Origin: Siderastrea siderea
Lineage: Eukaryota; Cnidaria; Anthozoa; Scleractinia; Rhizangiidae
Length of the DNA stretch: 64,000 nt
Assembly (NCBI GenBank): GCA_964030785.1
Contig: OZ034966.1
Location: 9,722,652 to 9,786,651 of the forward strand
Direction: 5' to 3'
Shown: positions 21,874-33,500 of the stretch, in pieces
Position numbering within the stretch: the stretch's first letter is position 1
Layout: each line of letters starts with the position of its first letter
Program-made: the position numbers and the translations under genes
Notes under the pieces: generated by a model
The model's input: only the letters and a program-made list of their open reading frames with translations
Told to the model about the DNA's origin: nothing
Database searches by the model: none

Positions 21874-24800
21874 TTATGGCTGGAGAAGAACTTTTCCGGT
21901 AGTCTGCCTTCCTTCCAACATATCGTGCGCTTTCTTCACGTCAGACAGAGGAACTACAGTTATTCCACCGCTGAACTTAAGCTTTCCTTCAGCTAGCCAA
22001 GTGAAGAGCTCGTTTGCCCTCTGGCTATACTCTGCAGGGTCTTCCACGAAATGCAACATGCCGCCCCAGGTGACGTAAAAGGAGCCCTTGGCCAGAATCC
22101 CGACGTTCAGTGGATCAGCAGGACCCGATGCTCCTCCGTAAGCTACCACTGTTCCTCTCCGCGCCAAACAGTCAAAATCTAAAAGTGAAGGTAAGAAATG
22201 AAAAACTTGCAAACTTTATGGCAGACTTAAACGACGCACTCTCTGAGTGACTGACTGGCTAGAACAAGAGACGGGTGGAGTGATAAACGGTCTGGCAGAC
22301 TGACAGATAGATTGACTCACTGACTGGACAAATCTGATCTGATGCCGGACTATATATATATCAGACGGACGGAAGGTCTGACTGACTCATTGAAAGACTA
22401 ACTGACTCATGGACGAACACTGAGTGATTAATGAATAATTCAGTTTATCTGACTGACTGGTTAAATAAATTACTCTAAGTGACTGATCATGACTGTCGGG
22501 GTAACTGACCCAATACTCCACGAAATTATCCACCTTGTTCAAAGCCCGCGCTCCTCCTCCGCGAGGAGAGGAATAGATTCGGTGACGAGCCTTAAAACGT
22601 CTGTGTCGGAGGCTAAGCTAACGAGGCAACCTCGTTCCCAGGACTTTTTCCCTTGTTTAAATTTGCCTCCGCAAATTTAAAAAAGGGAAAAAGTCCTGGG
22701 AACGAGGTTGCTAACGAGGGTTTTACCCGTGATTTGCAACAAATTAAAAATTGGAATCACGCCATTTCACCAGTTAAAACAAATTGCTGTCTTTAATGTT
22801 GATTTCTTACTTTTAAGGAAAGTCGTTTTTCCAACACCATCATAAACTGCATTTACTCCTTTTCCGTCTGTGATCCTGTTCACTTCTTCCACAAAATCTT
22901 TCTGTGAGTAAAGGATGACCTCATCTGCACCAGCCTCCCTCGCTTTTGCTGCTTTAGCCTCAGTGCTTGTCGTTCCAATCACGAAGGCTCCTAAAAGATG
23001 GGACATATTTCACAGTGAGTGTCTTAAAGCACTAGCATGAAAACTTGTTCATACAACTGACGTCTTGCTGACGGCTTAAACATGTACCCTTAGTGGTTAT
23101 TTTGCTGTCATGTGCTGATGCCTAAATCCAAATGTAGCCCATGGCCAAGCAGCACGAATAAGACTGGCCTGTGTCAGAGGGCACATTAAAATTGTAGTTT
23201 TGCTCCCTGTTAATTGAGATTGCATCCCCAGTGGGGACTCCCACATGAAAGTGAGGGGGATGCTCGCCGGAAAATTAGAATTAGACCCCTAAGGGAGACC
23301 AGTCTGGGCGTGGCTTAGGCTTTATTTGACTGCTTAAAGAGACCAGCTAAAACAGGCAATCAAATAAAAGTTACAGTAATTTTAATTGCGCTAAAGATTG
23401 ATGCTAAAAATTGACGGCGTTTGGTTTTTTCATATAGATATATTTTCTTTACACACAACCCTAAGCGATACTTGTATGGGTAAAAATATTGGCTTTCTGT
23501 CCTGAAAACCCTAAGTGAGACCAAAATCTGCAATTTACACCCCTAAGCGAGACGACAAGCATCCCTGTCACTTTCTTAGGTGAGAAACAGGAAAACTGTC
23601 TTGTGTCATTACGTGTGTTGTTTGGATTTTTTCCAAGGACTTTATGTTGCACCCAAAAAAGAGGAAGTTTATTTATTATGACATTAAGTCTACCTGCATT
23701 CTTTGCAATCTGAACAATCAGGCTTCCCACCCCTCCTGCAGCTGCATGAACCAGAATCTTGTCTCCAGCTTTGACTGGGTAAGAGGAACGAGCAAGGGCA
23801 TGGGCAGTGAATCCTTGCCAAAGTGTACTGGCTGCTTGCTCCATTGTGAGGACATCTGGTACCTTGACAGCAAATTTAGCAGCTACTTTACTGTACTGAG
23901 CATAGGCATCTATAACAAATACACACCATCAGGTTATAATTAATTCACATATCAAAGCAATGGGGATGCTCCTCGCCTCGCTTAGGGGTGTAAATTGGAG
24001 AGTTTGGTCCACTTAGGGTGTTTAGGACAGAAAGACAATATTTTTACTCACACAGGTATTGCTCAGGGTACTAGACTATGATGGATAACTGTGCATTCAA
24101 TGTAAACATCTTTAGCGCAATTTAAATCACCATGTAGCTTTTATCTGGTTGTCTGTTTTACCATGGTCTCCTTTAGGGGTCAAATAAAGCCTGAGCCATG
24201 CCCAGATTGGTCTCCTTTAGGGCTTTAATTCTAATTTTTTGATAAGCATCCCCTTCCCCTTCATGTGGAAGTTCCCCCCGGGGGATAGGTACTTGAACCC
24301 CTGCACCCCCCTCCCACTCCTCATCCCTGTCCCCTCTCTAATGATATTCAATATTTCTGTCACTTTCATCACTCTCTGCATTTGCAGGGCCAGGAACCAG
24401 GATTTTTCTGAAAGGGGGGGAAGGTATTAACATCCCTGGATCTATGGGGTCTGCACTCTGGTAGCCTGTTCCAGGCGTTCAGATAGTGGAGCGTGAGCGA
24501 AAAATAAAGCGAGCGAAAAATAAAGTGAGTGAAAGAGCGGGAAAAAACGAGGGGAGACTGGGGGAGAGGACGAGGGAACGCCTGTGAAATTAATTTTAAA
24601 AAGCCCATGCCGCCCACTTTAAACCGCCAACAGCGGCAGAGAAACATGAACCCAAGGTCAGGTCAAAGTAAACAAGAAAGTTATGTAATTATGCTCACCG
24701 AAATAGGTTTCTCCCGAGTTTGAAGCGTTGAGAAAAGTACTGGTGATGCTTTAAGAAATCTGACATGTCGAATGGACATTGCAAAATTTTCTGCGATACG

Positions 24801-27138
24801 GAAACGCAAATGTCATCTCCACTACTGGACCAATAAAGGTAACGAGAATCACAGACGACTTTATATACACATCGGTTTATCAAATTGATGAATAGAAAGC
24901 TTTTCACTCTGTGACGGAATGAACTTCGTTGTCTTCATCGATTGCGATGGCTACGATATGTTTGTTGTTGTTCTTTCCTCCACTCCTTCGACAGCAGGCT
25001 TTCATGACTTTCATAAATAATCTAGCCGATCCATTTCTCCTGCTTCTTCTTCGTCTACTTCGATAGCCAGCGCTCTAATTCCAATGCTTTGAAGCTGTTC
25101 TTTCATGATTACAACAAGCGGAGTGACCAAAATTATCTTAGAAACAGTGTTTCTTTGCAATGCGTTGATTAACCTTGGAAATAGTTGAAAGATCAAGCTA
25201 GTTCCAATCCTGTTGGAAGAATGGCGATGAGACCTCTTCCCAGAAACACATTTTGAAGACAATCTTTTTATTCCATTTGCAAAGTATCCACAGTTGTTAA
25301 ATAATTATGCGCTTGCCGTAAACAGATATTTAACCGTGCGTGACTCAATGGAGGATGACCTTCGCACGGGCACGCCATATCACATTTCTTGTCTGCGTCA
25401 ACAACCCTCTGGTGTTGACAGGAGGTGTCAAATTTGGCCAATCAGAGGGTATACCAGATTCTGGTATACCGGAACGGCTTCCTTTGAGAAAATTTCACAG
25501 GCGTTCCCTCGTTCTCTCCCCCAGTCTCCCCTCGTTTTTTCCCGCTCTTTCGCTCGCTTGAGTTTTCGATCGCGCTCCACTATCTGAACGCCTGGAACAG
25601 GCTAGCACTCTGGTGGTGAGCTTACCCAGTCATGAACTGTAGAATATCTAATCCCACATTTGAAAGGTGGAAGTGAAACATCTGCTTATAAAAAAAACTT
25701 TAATTTTTCTATTTCTGTTACTAGTTGTGATAATTTGATTAAATATCAACACATTTCATGTCTGGTGATCATTTCCTTTATTCTCACGAACTGAGTTTAT
25801 TCTCATAACCTCATCAACTAGTAATAGTGTAAGAAGAAAGTAGATCACTCTTGGGCATTAAAGGAGAAATAGTAAAGATGTGACCACTAATTACTCACTT
25901 GAACCTATAAAGGCAAAGGCAACTCTGTCTCCAGCAGAGAGGCCCTGGACACCAGTTCCCAGTTTCTCCACAGTTCCAGCCCCTTCAAATCCCATGATTC
26001 CACCAGGTTTTACTATTTTCATGAGTCCTTTCCTGACATGAGGGTCAATGAAGTTCAAACCAGCAAAATGATTTTTTACCAGTACCTGTTCATAGAAATA
26101 AAGGAAATAAGAATTCATGATTTTACCATGTATTTACTCAGAAATAAAGTGCATTAAGTTATGTAGAGTGTTTGTCAAGTCACTCAAGAATGCATTTAGG
26201 AGAATTCTGACCAAAGACGTGACAGAAAACTCTTATGGTAGACTAATAATTCTAACAATTACTGGATGTTTCTTTTGAAAAATTTTGGATGGGTTGTGGT
26301 ACTTTTCACCTTTTTATCCCACAATTATTCCAAGAAGAGATCAAGATCTTGAGTTAATTTTGAGCAACAAATGTTACATTTGTGAAATGCCAATGGTTAA
26401 TAATGCCATGATAATTTGCTTTTGGTGTGAACATAGAACTGAAAAGTGCCCGCTTCTATTCAGTTAACAACGTTCAATCTGGTGAACGACCGGGTGAACG
26501 ACTTGCCTGTTCATTCCACATGACGTTTGAGGTAGCGCACGTGTTTATATTAAACGACAATGAAGAAAAGTCATGTTCTAAAATCATCATCCTCGGAGAC
26601 CCAGGAGCACATAGTCGGGGCAAGGGAAGATGAAAACGGGAGAAAAATTAGCGCGTCTTTTCTGTGCCGATATTTTTTCGCCCGATTCGACTTTCCCACA
26701 TCCCTCTATACTATCTGCTTCTGGGTCTCCGAGGATGAACGGCAACGAAATTACCGAAAAACAATAAGTTAACAATAAGTTTAAAATGCTAAAACTAGAA
26801 TTAGTGATTACAAAAAAACACACTGTGCATACAAAAATGGTGGACATGGAGAAAACTGTCTTGTGATCACTGAAAATTTTCAGGTGGAAATTATTCATTC
26901 ACGACCGATCAGGCATGGAAGAAAGAAATTCGAAAATATATGTAGAAATAAGACGTTTGTGCATGAGCTTGAATTGAGCTACATTTACATCTGATAAACA
27001 TGCAAAATCACATCACATAAGTCCAATCTTGAAATGTAAATATACCTCTCCGGGCCCAGGTTCCGGAATAGGAACATCTTCATAACTAAGCTTGGAAGAA
27101 TCACCGTACTCGTGTATCACAACTGCTTTCATAGACAT
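21874..27138 (-). CDS. NADPH:quinone oxidoreductase, zeta-crystallin-like (QOR copy 2)
   Basis: Exons on the minus strand: 27046-27138, 25899-26085, 23694-23909, 22811-22990 and 21874-22178 (981 nt, 326 aa). Exons 2-5 have exactly the lengths seen in copy 1 (187, 216, 180, 305), and the frame is intact. The nucleotide-binding motif AAAGGVG is kept at about 149-155. Differences from copy 1 include TYVRKG to PHVRKG, AFACSSYPI to ALARSSYPV, and TYGVNFHF to TWGGMLHF. The upstream ATG of copy 1 is AGG here and no other in-frame ATG precedes MSMKAVV, so this copy should be cytosolic. Intact splice sites and mainly conservative changes argue for a functional gene. It shares a divergent upstream region with the BRO1 gene. 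Confidence 0.92.
22627..22710. mobile_element. 84-bp foldback MITE with 9-bp target-site duplication
   Basis: The arms CAACCTCGTTCCCAGGACTT and AAGTCCTGGGAACGAGGTTG are perfectly complementary, and the inner arms continue around TTTAAATTTGC. CTAACGAGG flanks both sides. Copy 1 has the unfilled site near 9940, so this is a recent insertion in QOR copy 2 intron 4. A 9-bp duplication suggests mobilisation by a Mutator-like transposase. Confidence 0.88.
23230..23570 (+). repeat. TIR-like element, left member of an inverted pair
   Basis: It carries words such as AAATTAGAATTAGACCCCTAA, GGCTTTATTTGAC and CCCCTAAGCGAGACGA. The same words occur in reverse complement at 23958-24288, on the other side of QOR copy 2 exon 3. 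It is absent from copy 1. Confidence 0.75.
23958..24288 (-). repeat. TIR-like element, right member of the inverted pair
   Basis: Reverse complement of the element at 23230-23570 with moderate divergence. The two copies bracket exon 3 (23694-23909) of QOR copy 2. A related element with CTCCCATATAAAAGTGAGG lies at about 49085-49345. Confidence 0.75.
24462..25604. mobile_element. Mutator-like TIR element carrying a RecQ-like helicase fragment
   Basis: The ends TAGCCTGTTCCAGGCGTTCA and its complement are part of TIRs of about 130 bp. The exact 9-bp direct repeat GCACTCTGG flanks both sides. Copy 1 has the empty site near 11297 (GCACTCTGGTGGTGA), so insertion followed the duplication. Inside, the minus strand around 25011-25262 encodes ILPTG, then after a frameshift [12 protein letters not shown] and [20 protein letters not shown], resembling motifs I and Ia of RecQ-type DNA helicases. 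The Walker A lysine is not visible and the frame is broken, so it is a passenger pseudogene fragment. No transposase was recognised. Confidence 0.85.
25011..25262 (-). pseudogene. RecQ-helicase-like fragment (frameshifted)
   Basis: Minus-strand frame with [13 protein letters not shown] and [20 protein letters not shown], matching the spacing between the ATP-binding motif and motif Ia (SPLxxLMxDQ) in RecQ-family helicases. The preceding ILPTG is in another frame, motif I appears as GTS rather than GKS, and the frame ends about 30 residues after motif Ia. Identity as RecQ-like is inferred from motif order only. Confidence 0.6.
26587..26737. repeat. Inverted-repeat MITE shared by both QOR copies (copy 2)
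   Basis: The ends CATCCTCGGAGACCCAGGAG and CTGGGTCTCCGAGGATG are inverted repeats. It corresponds to 13988-14136 in copy 1 and therefore predates the duplication. Confidence 0.75.
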
Positions 27139-27505
27139 ATTTGCAAACAAGGACAAACGAAGTCTTGCTACGTGTTTTCCAGAAGCTAGGATGCGTCTTA
27201 AACAAATCGACCTAGGTCAATAAGACTTAAAAATCAAAATGGCTGCCTCAAACAGACCTCAAAAGAATAGCCTCTAAACCAATCAGAAGGCACCTTTCTA
27301 TGACCTCCTTCTTGACTATCGCGTGACACTTAGGCATCTGCGATCACGCAATGTCCAATGTCAACTCACGCCCGCACAAGTCGTAGCCAGCGGCTGCTAT
27401 TACACAGTTTTACTGAAAGCCATCATTTTCTTTTCTCCATCATTTCATGATGAGGGCATAAAATGCTCTGATTTCTTCCCTGTTTACTTCACTTTATCTG
27501 CAAGC
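27139..27505. promoter_or_regulatory. Putative bidirectional promoter between QOR copy 2 and the BRO1 gene
   Basis: 367 bp separate the divergent start codons. The QOR-proximal half (to 27405) is duplicated at 14528-14762; the BRO1-proximal part is not. No TATA box stands out. Confidence 0.5.
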
Positions 27506-30500
27506 ATGGCACACCCAGCGTGTGGAAAGAAGCTTACAGAACGCCTCAATTTTGGAAAAGCACTCGATGGAATACCTGAGACTTTGGAACAGTTCGTACA
27601 TGACTTCACTAGAAAGTAAGCTGGAGGGTTGTTGAAGTGTTTTGAGATTAAGAAACGTTACCTCTTTAAAATGATGGCAGTGTACGGTGTACTAGTAAAA
27701 ACTAAAGTTCTTAAGGGCTGCCTTAACGGATTCAAGATCGTTTAATATTAATTGTTGAATTCATCATCTTGCATTTGTTGTGGCGGCCACCGTGTTGAAA
27801 TTCAAAAGGGACAGAATGATGTTGAATAAAGTTTGATTTCCATTTTACACCGTTCAGTGATTCCATTCAACATCGTTTAAGAATTCGTATTGTGATCAAC
27901 AATTTATATCCAGTGTATCATTCGACAGGAAGCTTTTGACACTTGTGATCCTAGCACTAGTATTAGCATGCAAGACAAAAACAAAACAAAAATGAAAATT
28001 AAAAAAAAAAAAAAGAAAAAGAAAGTGAACCTAGTAAATATTACCAAGGTCACCATGTGTCTTCCAGTAGCTTAGTGGTTAGAGTGTGTGAAAGGTCATG
28101 GGTTCAATTCCCATCGGGGACTCAGAGTTTTTCTTTTTCCCACATTCAGTGGGAATACAGTCAAACCTGTATTAATTAAGCGACCCTGAAATAACAGTCA
28201 ACCTCCTTTAAGCAGTCATCTCTCGTAACCCTGCAAATTGCCTTGTCTTTTTATGTGTACTATAAACGTAACCTCTATTAAATTTTTTACAAGTCCTAGT
28301 AAGGGCATATTCATTTTTTTTTTCAACTTACACTAAGGGCATGATGGTGTAGTGGTTAGTGTGAAGGACTTCAGTTTTTAAGGTTACTGGTTTGAGACCT
28401 GGTCCCTCTTGTTTCCAAAGCCAAGAAACTCCAAATGGTTTCTTTTCATCTGTGAGTAATTATCATTAAGTAATAATAATATACATATACTATTTTAGTA
28501 ATAAATATTACCATTAAGTAATAAATATTTTGAGTATGAATCAGGATTGCACCAGTGATATACTACTGAGCATAATCCTGTCATGGACTAGCACCCATCT
28601 AGAGGGGGTGACGGAGGGAGAGGGGGAGGGGGAGGGGGAAGCAGCAGTACTCTTAGTTGCCTCATGTTACAGAGACTTGGTGGACGGGGGCAGCTTATTA
28701 GAGATGAGGGGTATTGTTACAAATTCTGACTTTCAAAGGTGGTTTACTTAATAAGGAGGGGGCCTTAATGCATTATAGATAGAAGGGTATACATATGTAA
28801 TCTTTCTTTAACATGTAGTTAATTATTCAGCCTAAGAAGGACAAAAATTAAAGTTGTCAGGCATGTACATTGTAGACCTTCTCACGATTGATTGTGTTAC
28901 CAACAGACGTGAAGGCATTGTTGAGGCTTTGAAGCAGGTTGATGGCTCTAGTGAAACAGTTGTAAACACATTGAAAGAGTATGTTGCCATGAATACCACA
29001 CTGAAAAGTGTTTTACAAAAGGTAGATTATAAAAATTATGGTATAGTTGCTTTTTCATTATTTTTTTTTTATGTAGAGTATTGCTATTGTTGTTACCCCA
29101 GTAAATATTCTGTTAAAAAGTATTAAGTTATTGTTCAATTGTTTTCTTTTTTACTATTCATAGGTTAAGAGTTACTCCAGGCTAAGGTTAGTCCCTATTG
29201 AATGATCTTATTTTGTTTTATTTTTCTTGGTTAATTAAAGGCTTCTTGATTGATTCCAAATAAATTTATATAATTTTCAAAAGTTGCTTTTTATGTTTGT
29301 TTAATACACTGTGAGCAACACAGTTGTCAACCTGTGACAAAAGTTTTAATCATTCCTCCTTTTTAGAAACCCCCCACCTACTCCTCCCTTAACCCAAAAT
29401 TTTGTCACTTATTATCACTTGGAGCAGAATGTTGGGTCAGGGGAGGGGCTGGTGGGGGGTCCCCAGAAACATGGAATTAAAACTCCACCTCCTACATTTT
29501 CTGTGTCTTGTTTGGCCAGTTTAGATGTAAGCCGTTGGGAAATTAAGTCAAAAAGATGTCCCAGAGTTGTCCAAAGTAAAAACCTGTCTTTTGTGTGGAA
29601 GCAGTGGCACACAACTCTGTGAGTTTTATTTCAAGAACATTTACCCGTTAGTTAATAAATTTCAAGCAGAGAATTGATGAATTAAAGCTGAGATATTAGG
29701 CTTCACAAGTATTTGAGTTCTAGGTAGACAACAGAAGATGATGGCTTGTTACCAATGTTTGCTCAAGGAATCTCTTTTTTTTTCTATTCTGTTTGGTGTG
29801 GCAGATTTAAATGGTCTAACTTGATGGATGCTGATGAGAAAACTGTCACAAGTGATGTTGATGAAGAGATGGCATGCATGATGTTTGCTGCTGGACTGTG
29901 GCACATGGAGCATGCTCACTGGGTGTGTAATTTTTAAAGGGTGACAAATTACAACTTCTGGACATACAGGTTGAAAAAGATTGAAGGTGAAATAAAGAAC
30001 AGCTGCTACCAGCTGATGAAAAGCTAACAATCTAACAAGTAGTCCAACATGACACCAACAGGAATTTTATCCTAGTCACATTTCATATGTATTGGTATAA
30101 ACTCTTGCACAGTTGCAGATGGCGATAAGCTATATATGGAGTGTTTAAACAGTAACAGTAGTTGAATGTTTGTGAACATCCTCCTTGTGAGATTTCCACC
30201 TCAGGACATTGATCATAGGCCTATGCCTTCAGCCCTGTAGACTAGCTACATGTACATGTATGCTCCTGATTGTACTGCAGTACTGTGGTTCTTTGTTGGT
30301 GTCTCTCTAACATGACTCTCTTGTTTTGTTGGAATGAGCCATTTTATGTTCTCACATCTGCAGCTCAACAAGAGCATCACAGAAGAGGATGAAGAAAAAA
30401 TGAAAGTAAGTGGTAGTTGTATAACTGCATGCAAAGGAAAATGCAATTAGCTTGTTGTGCAAGAAAAAAAACTGGTTAACGTGAAAAGTAAGGCACATTA

Positions 30501-33500
30501 CTAAACCTAAATTTGCATTGCCATTCCGAGTTTCAATGTATTTTTGTGTGTTTAAATTTCTCAATCTGTTCGAGATGTGCATTATGTTTAACTAACAAAA
30601 ACAAAAACCTGTGGATGCAAAAATACCTATCAAAATTTAGCCTTTAGTTAGTAATATATTGCCTTAATATGACCACAGCCAGTAGCACTGCCATTGCTTC
30701 AACATTTTATGACTAGTCTCCACCAACTTTGTTTTGTTTTGTTTTTCTAGCAAAGCTTAAATTGTTTCAAGACAGCAGCCAGTATATTTGAGTCAACAAA
30801 GTCATGGGAAAGTTTGGCTCAGGGGAGCAAAGATCTTAATGGTTAGTTGAGTTAACTGCTTTTCTCCAGCACAAACCTGGGTCAGGAATTTAATCATCCT
30901 GCAGGTTTAAGCTTTAATAACATTTTTACTCTGAAAATTTTGAATCAGAATTTATAAGCTCTTGCCCGCATCTGTGGACTTGTTCATGTAACTGTGGCAA
31001 ATAAAGGGCGTGATGAATCTAACTTGCTATGGCTACGTGAACAAGTCCACAGACATGGATGAAAGCTTACAGATTCTGACTCAAAATTTTCTTGAGTAAT
31101 GAAGTTTAAACCTGCAGAATTGGTGAATACCAGGAAAGGTGAATTTACATCAGAGAAAGATGTACATGTAAGATTAAGACTGGAACAAGGGGAGGGATCT
31201 TGTTTCTGCCCTATGCGAATAGATGTATGTCGGAAGGACGATGATGATGATGATGAAGAAATTTATAATTTTAACATTGACATCATGCTTTTCCTTAGTT
31301 TGTTAACAGCGTCTTGAATGTAAACTGTTTAAATTTATTAATTATGAAAATTTTGATCTTCTCTTAATTGCAGTCCCAATATTGAGTGCTTTGTGTCTTC
31401 AGTCAATTGCTGAAGGCCAGGTAAGTAGCATCATATTTTATTTATTTTTTGTTGTTTAATTAAAGCTTCAAGTAATATTAAATTATTGCTTTGACATGTT
31501 AATTTTTTTTTAACTTTGTTTTTATTCTCTTAACGATTTTGGTGATGTATATTGTTGCAGTTTGTTTCAAATAAACACCAAATTAATTAAATGAAATTGA
31601 TGGAGTTTTCTTGCATCGATCTTTTAGAGTGTGACCATTAGAAGAGCCATCAGCAAAAATCACAAAGCCTCACTGATCAGTGAGCTGTGCCATGATGTAT
31701 CACAGAAGTACACAACGGCAGCAGGGGAGGTGGATGTAAGGATGTTTAAAATTTCTTTTTTGTACCCAGCCTCATACTTGCCACATCACAACCTTCACAT
31801 TTGAGTTACAAGTGATACATTCATACAAGGAATTTACAAGCAATTATAATTAGTTAGAAAAACTAACATACAAAAAAAAAGTTTTGGAAGGACTTTGGAA
31901 GTTTAACCTTAAGTACTTTGTATACAGAGGGACTGGAATAAATAGTATGTAGCCAAAGTGAAGGCGTGGTGCATGTCAATTTAAAGTAGAGGCTAAGTGA
32001 TGACTTTTGCATTCAGAATTTGGAATGGAAGATTAGAATGTCAGTGGTTCAAGTCTTGGTTTCTTCTTTTCTGTGGTTTTCTCAGGAAGCAATACCCTGC
32101 CGCTTCAAAGTTGCATCCCTGAAAAAACTTGGATGCATGACAACACACTCATTCTTTTCTCACACTTCTTCCTTTTTCTTAAATTTAAAGAACAAGAAAT
32201 AGACCCTCTGAATATATTGTCCAGGCTACGCGGCTTCGTGGGTGTGGTAGAGTTATGTCTTTGTAGCCGTGTAGCCACTGTTTTATAGAAGAAACTGCAT
32301 ACCCAACTAGCCCTGGGGTAACCCTGTGATGGACTTAGAACTCATCTAGGGGGGAATCGTAAGGGTCCTTGTTGCTTCATGTTGGAGCAGAAACTGGATC
32401 CAACCAGTGCTTTCAATGGGCCACCTGGTTCGCTCAATGTGAACACAGGCTTTAGTTTACCATACCTAATACAATCATTGTCAGTCCACTATTGAACTCA
32501 TAAAGGGTTAAAAAATTTGACAGGCCTCGCATCGTGAGGGACAGAAATGGTCAGCATACCTGAAGTTTCAAGGTACTTGTTCATGAATATATGAATTTAA
32601 TTTTTACACACTTTTGTACCAAATCATGTTATGATAGTCGCTGGAGTTGGTAATTGACACGTAAGACACATTTAATCTTAACCTGCACTGGAAAATGAAA
32701 AATCCACTGCTGACAATATTTTTGGCAGTGAGACCTTGTTGTTGTTGTTGTTTTGCTGGGGTGACTCGCCAAAGATATGCTGAAAAATTCCAGAATGTTA
32801 AAAATTTAAAACCTGCAAAAATTTCATGGCGTGAGCGTGAAAACTGTGTGGTTTCATCTAAGTGACAAACAACAGCCTCTGCTCTTGTTAAGTGATTTGA
32901 GGACAACGTACGGTGGTGTAGAATCGGTACTCAAATGGGATTTGTACTACCCTGTCAAAAAGCTCCAAAAACCAGTGGGTCTCTGGCCTGTTTTTCTTGT
33001 CTTTTTTACACAGGTGAGGCGTACATGGCTTTAGCAAGAAGTTACCAAGGTGTTCATCTCCTAGAAACGGAAGAAAAGTAAGTCTGCTAACCTGCGTGCA
33101 TATCTGCTCGCAGGCTAAAAGTTCATTCTCAGGTTCTCTTCTCTACCCGTCCCTTCCTGGGAACGAGGTCGCTCCCTGTCAAGTTCGTTGGAGGTATTTT
33201 ACTCCCGGGGGGGGGGGGGGGGTACTTCCTACTATAGTGGGCTATACGGGGAGGCTCTGCCCGAAAGGGGTGCCTTTTTTAAGCTCGCAGTATGTTAAAG
33301 GGTAGGGTAAATTGCCATTTTAGTATACGAAAGGGTCACAAAATCAGCTGTAAAGTGGAAGAAATGGTGGCTAAAGCGAAGTATATCAAAGGGTGCCACA
33401 TTTTGGCAGAAATGACCACGCAAATGAATCAGAACGATTGAAAACCGGGAAAAACGTGGCGATTACAGGAAATTCTATTGTTTTGGCTTATCCTTGAGGT

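Larger units (their letters stand above)
20983..27405. repeat. Segmental duplication, copy 2 (QOR gene unit)
   Basis: Direct-orientation duplicate of 8315-14762. Private insertions are an 84-bp foldback (22627-22710), two inverted TIR elements around exon 3, and a 1143-bp Mutator-like element (24462-25604). The upstream edge runs into the promoter shared with the BRO1 gene. Confidence 0.9.

Noticed and set aside
27323..27505. Upstream in-frame extension of the BRO1 protein
   Set aside because: It would translate duplicated promoter DNA and has no similarity to BRO1 N-termini; the ATG at 27506 fits better.
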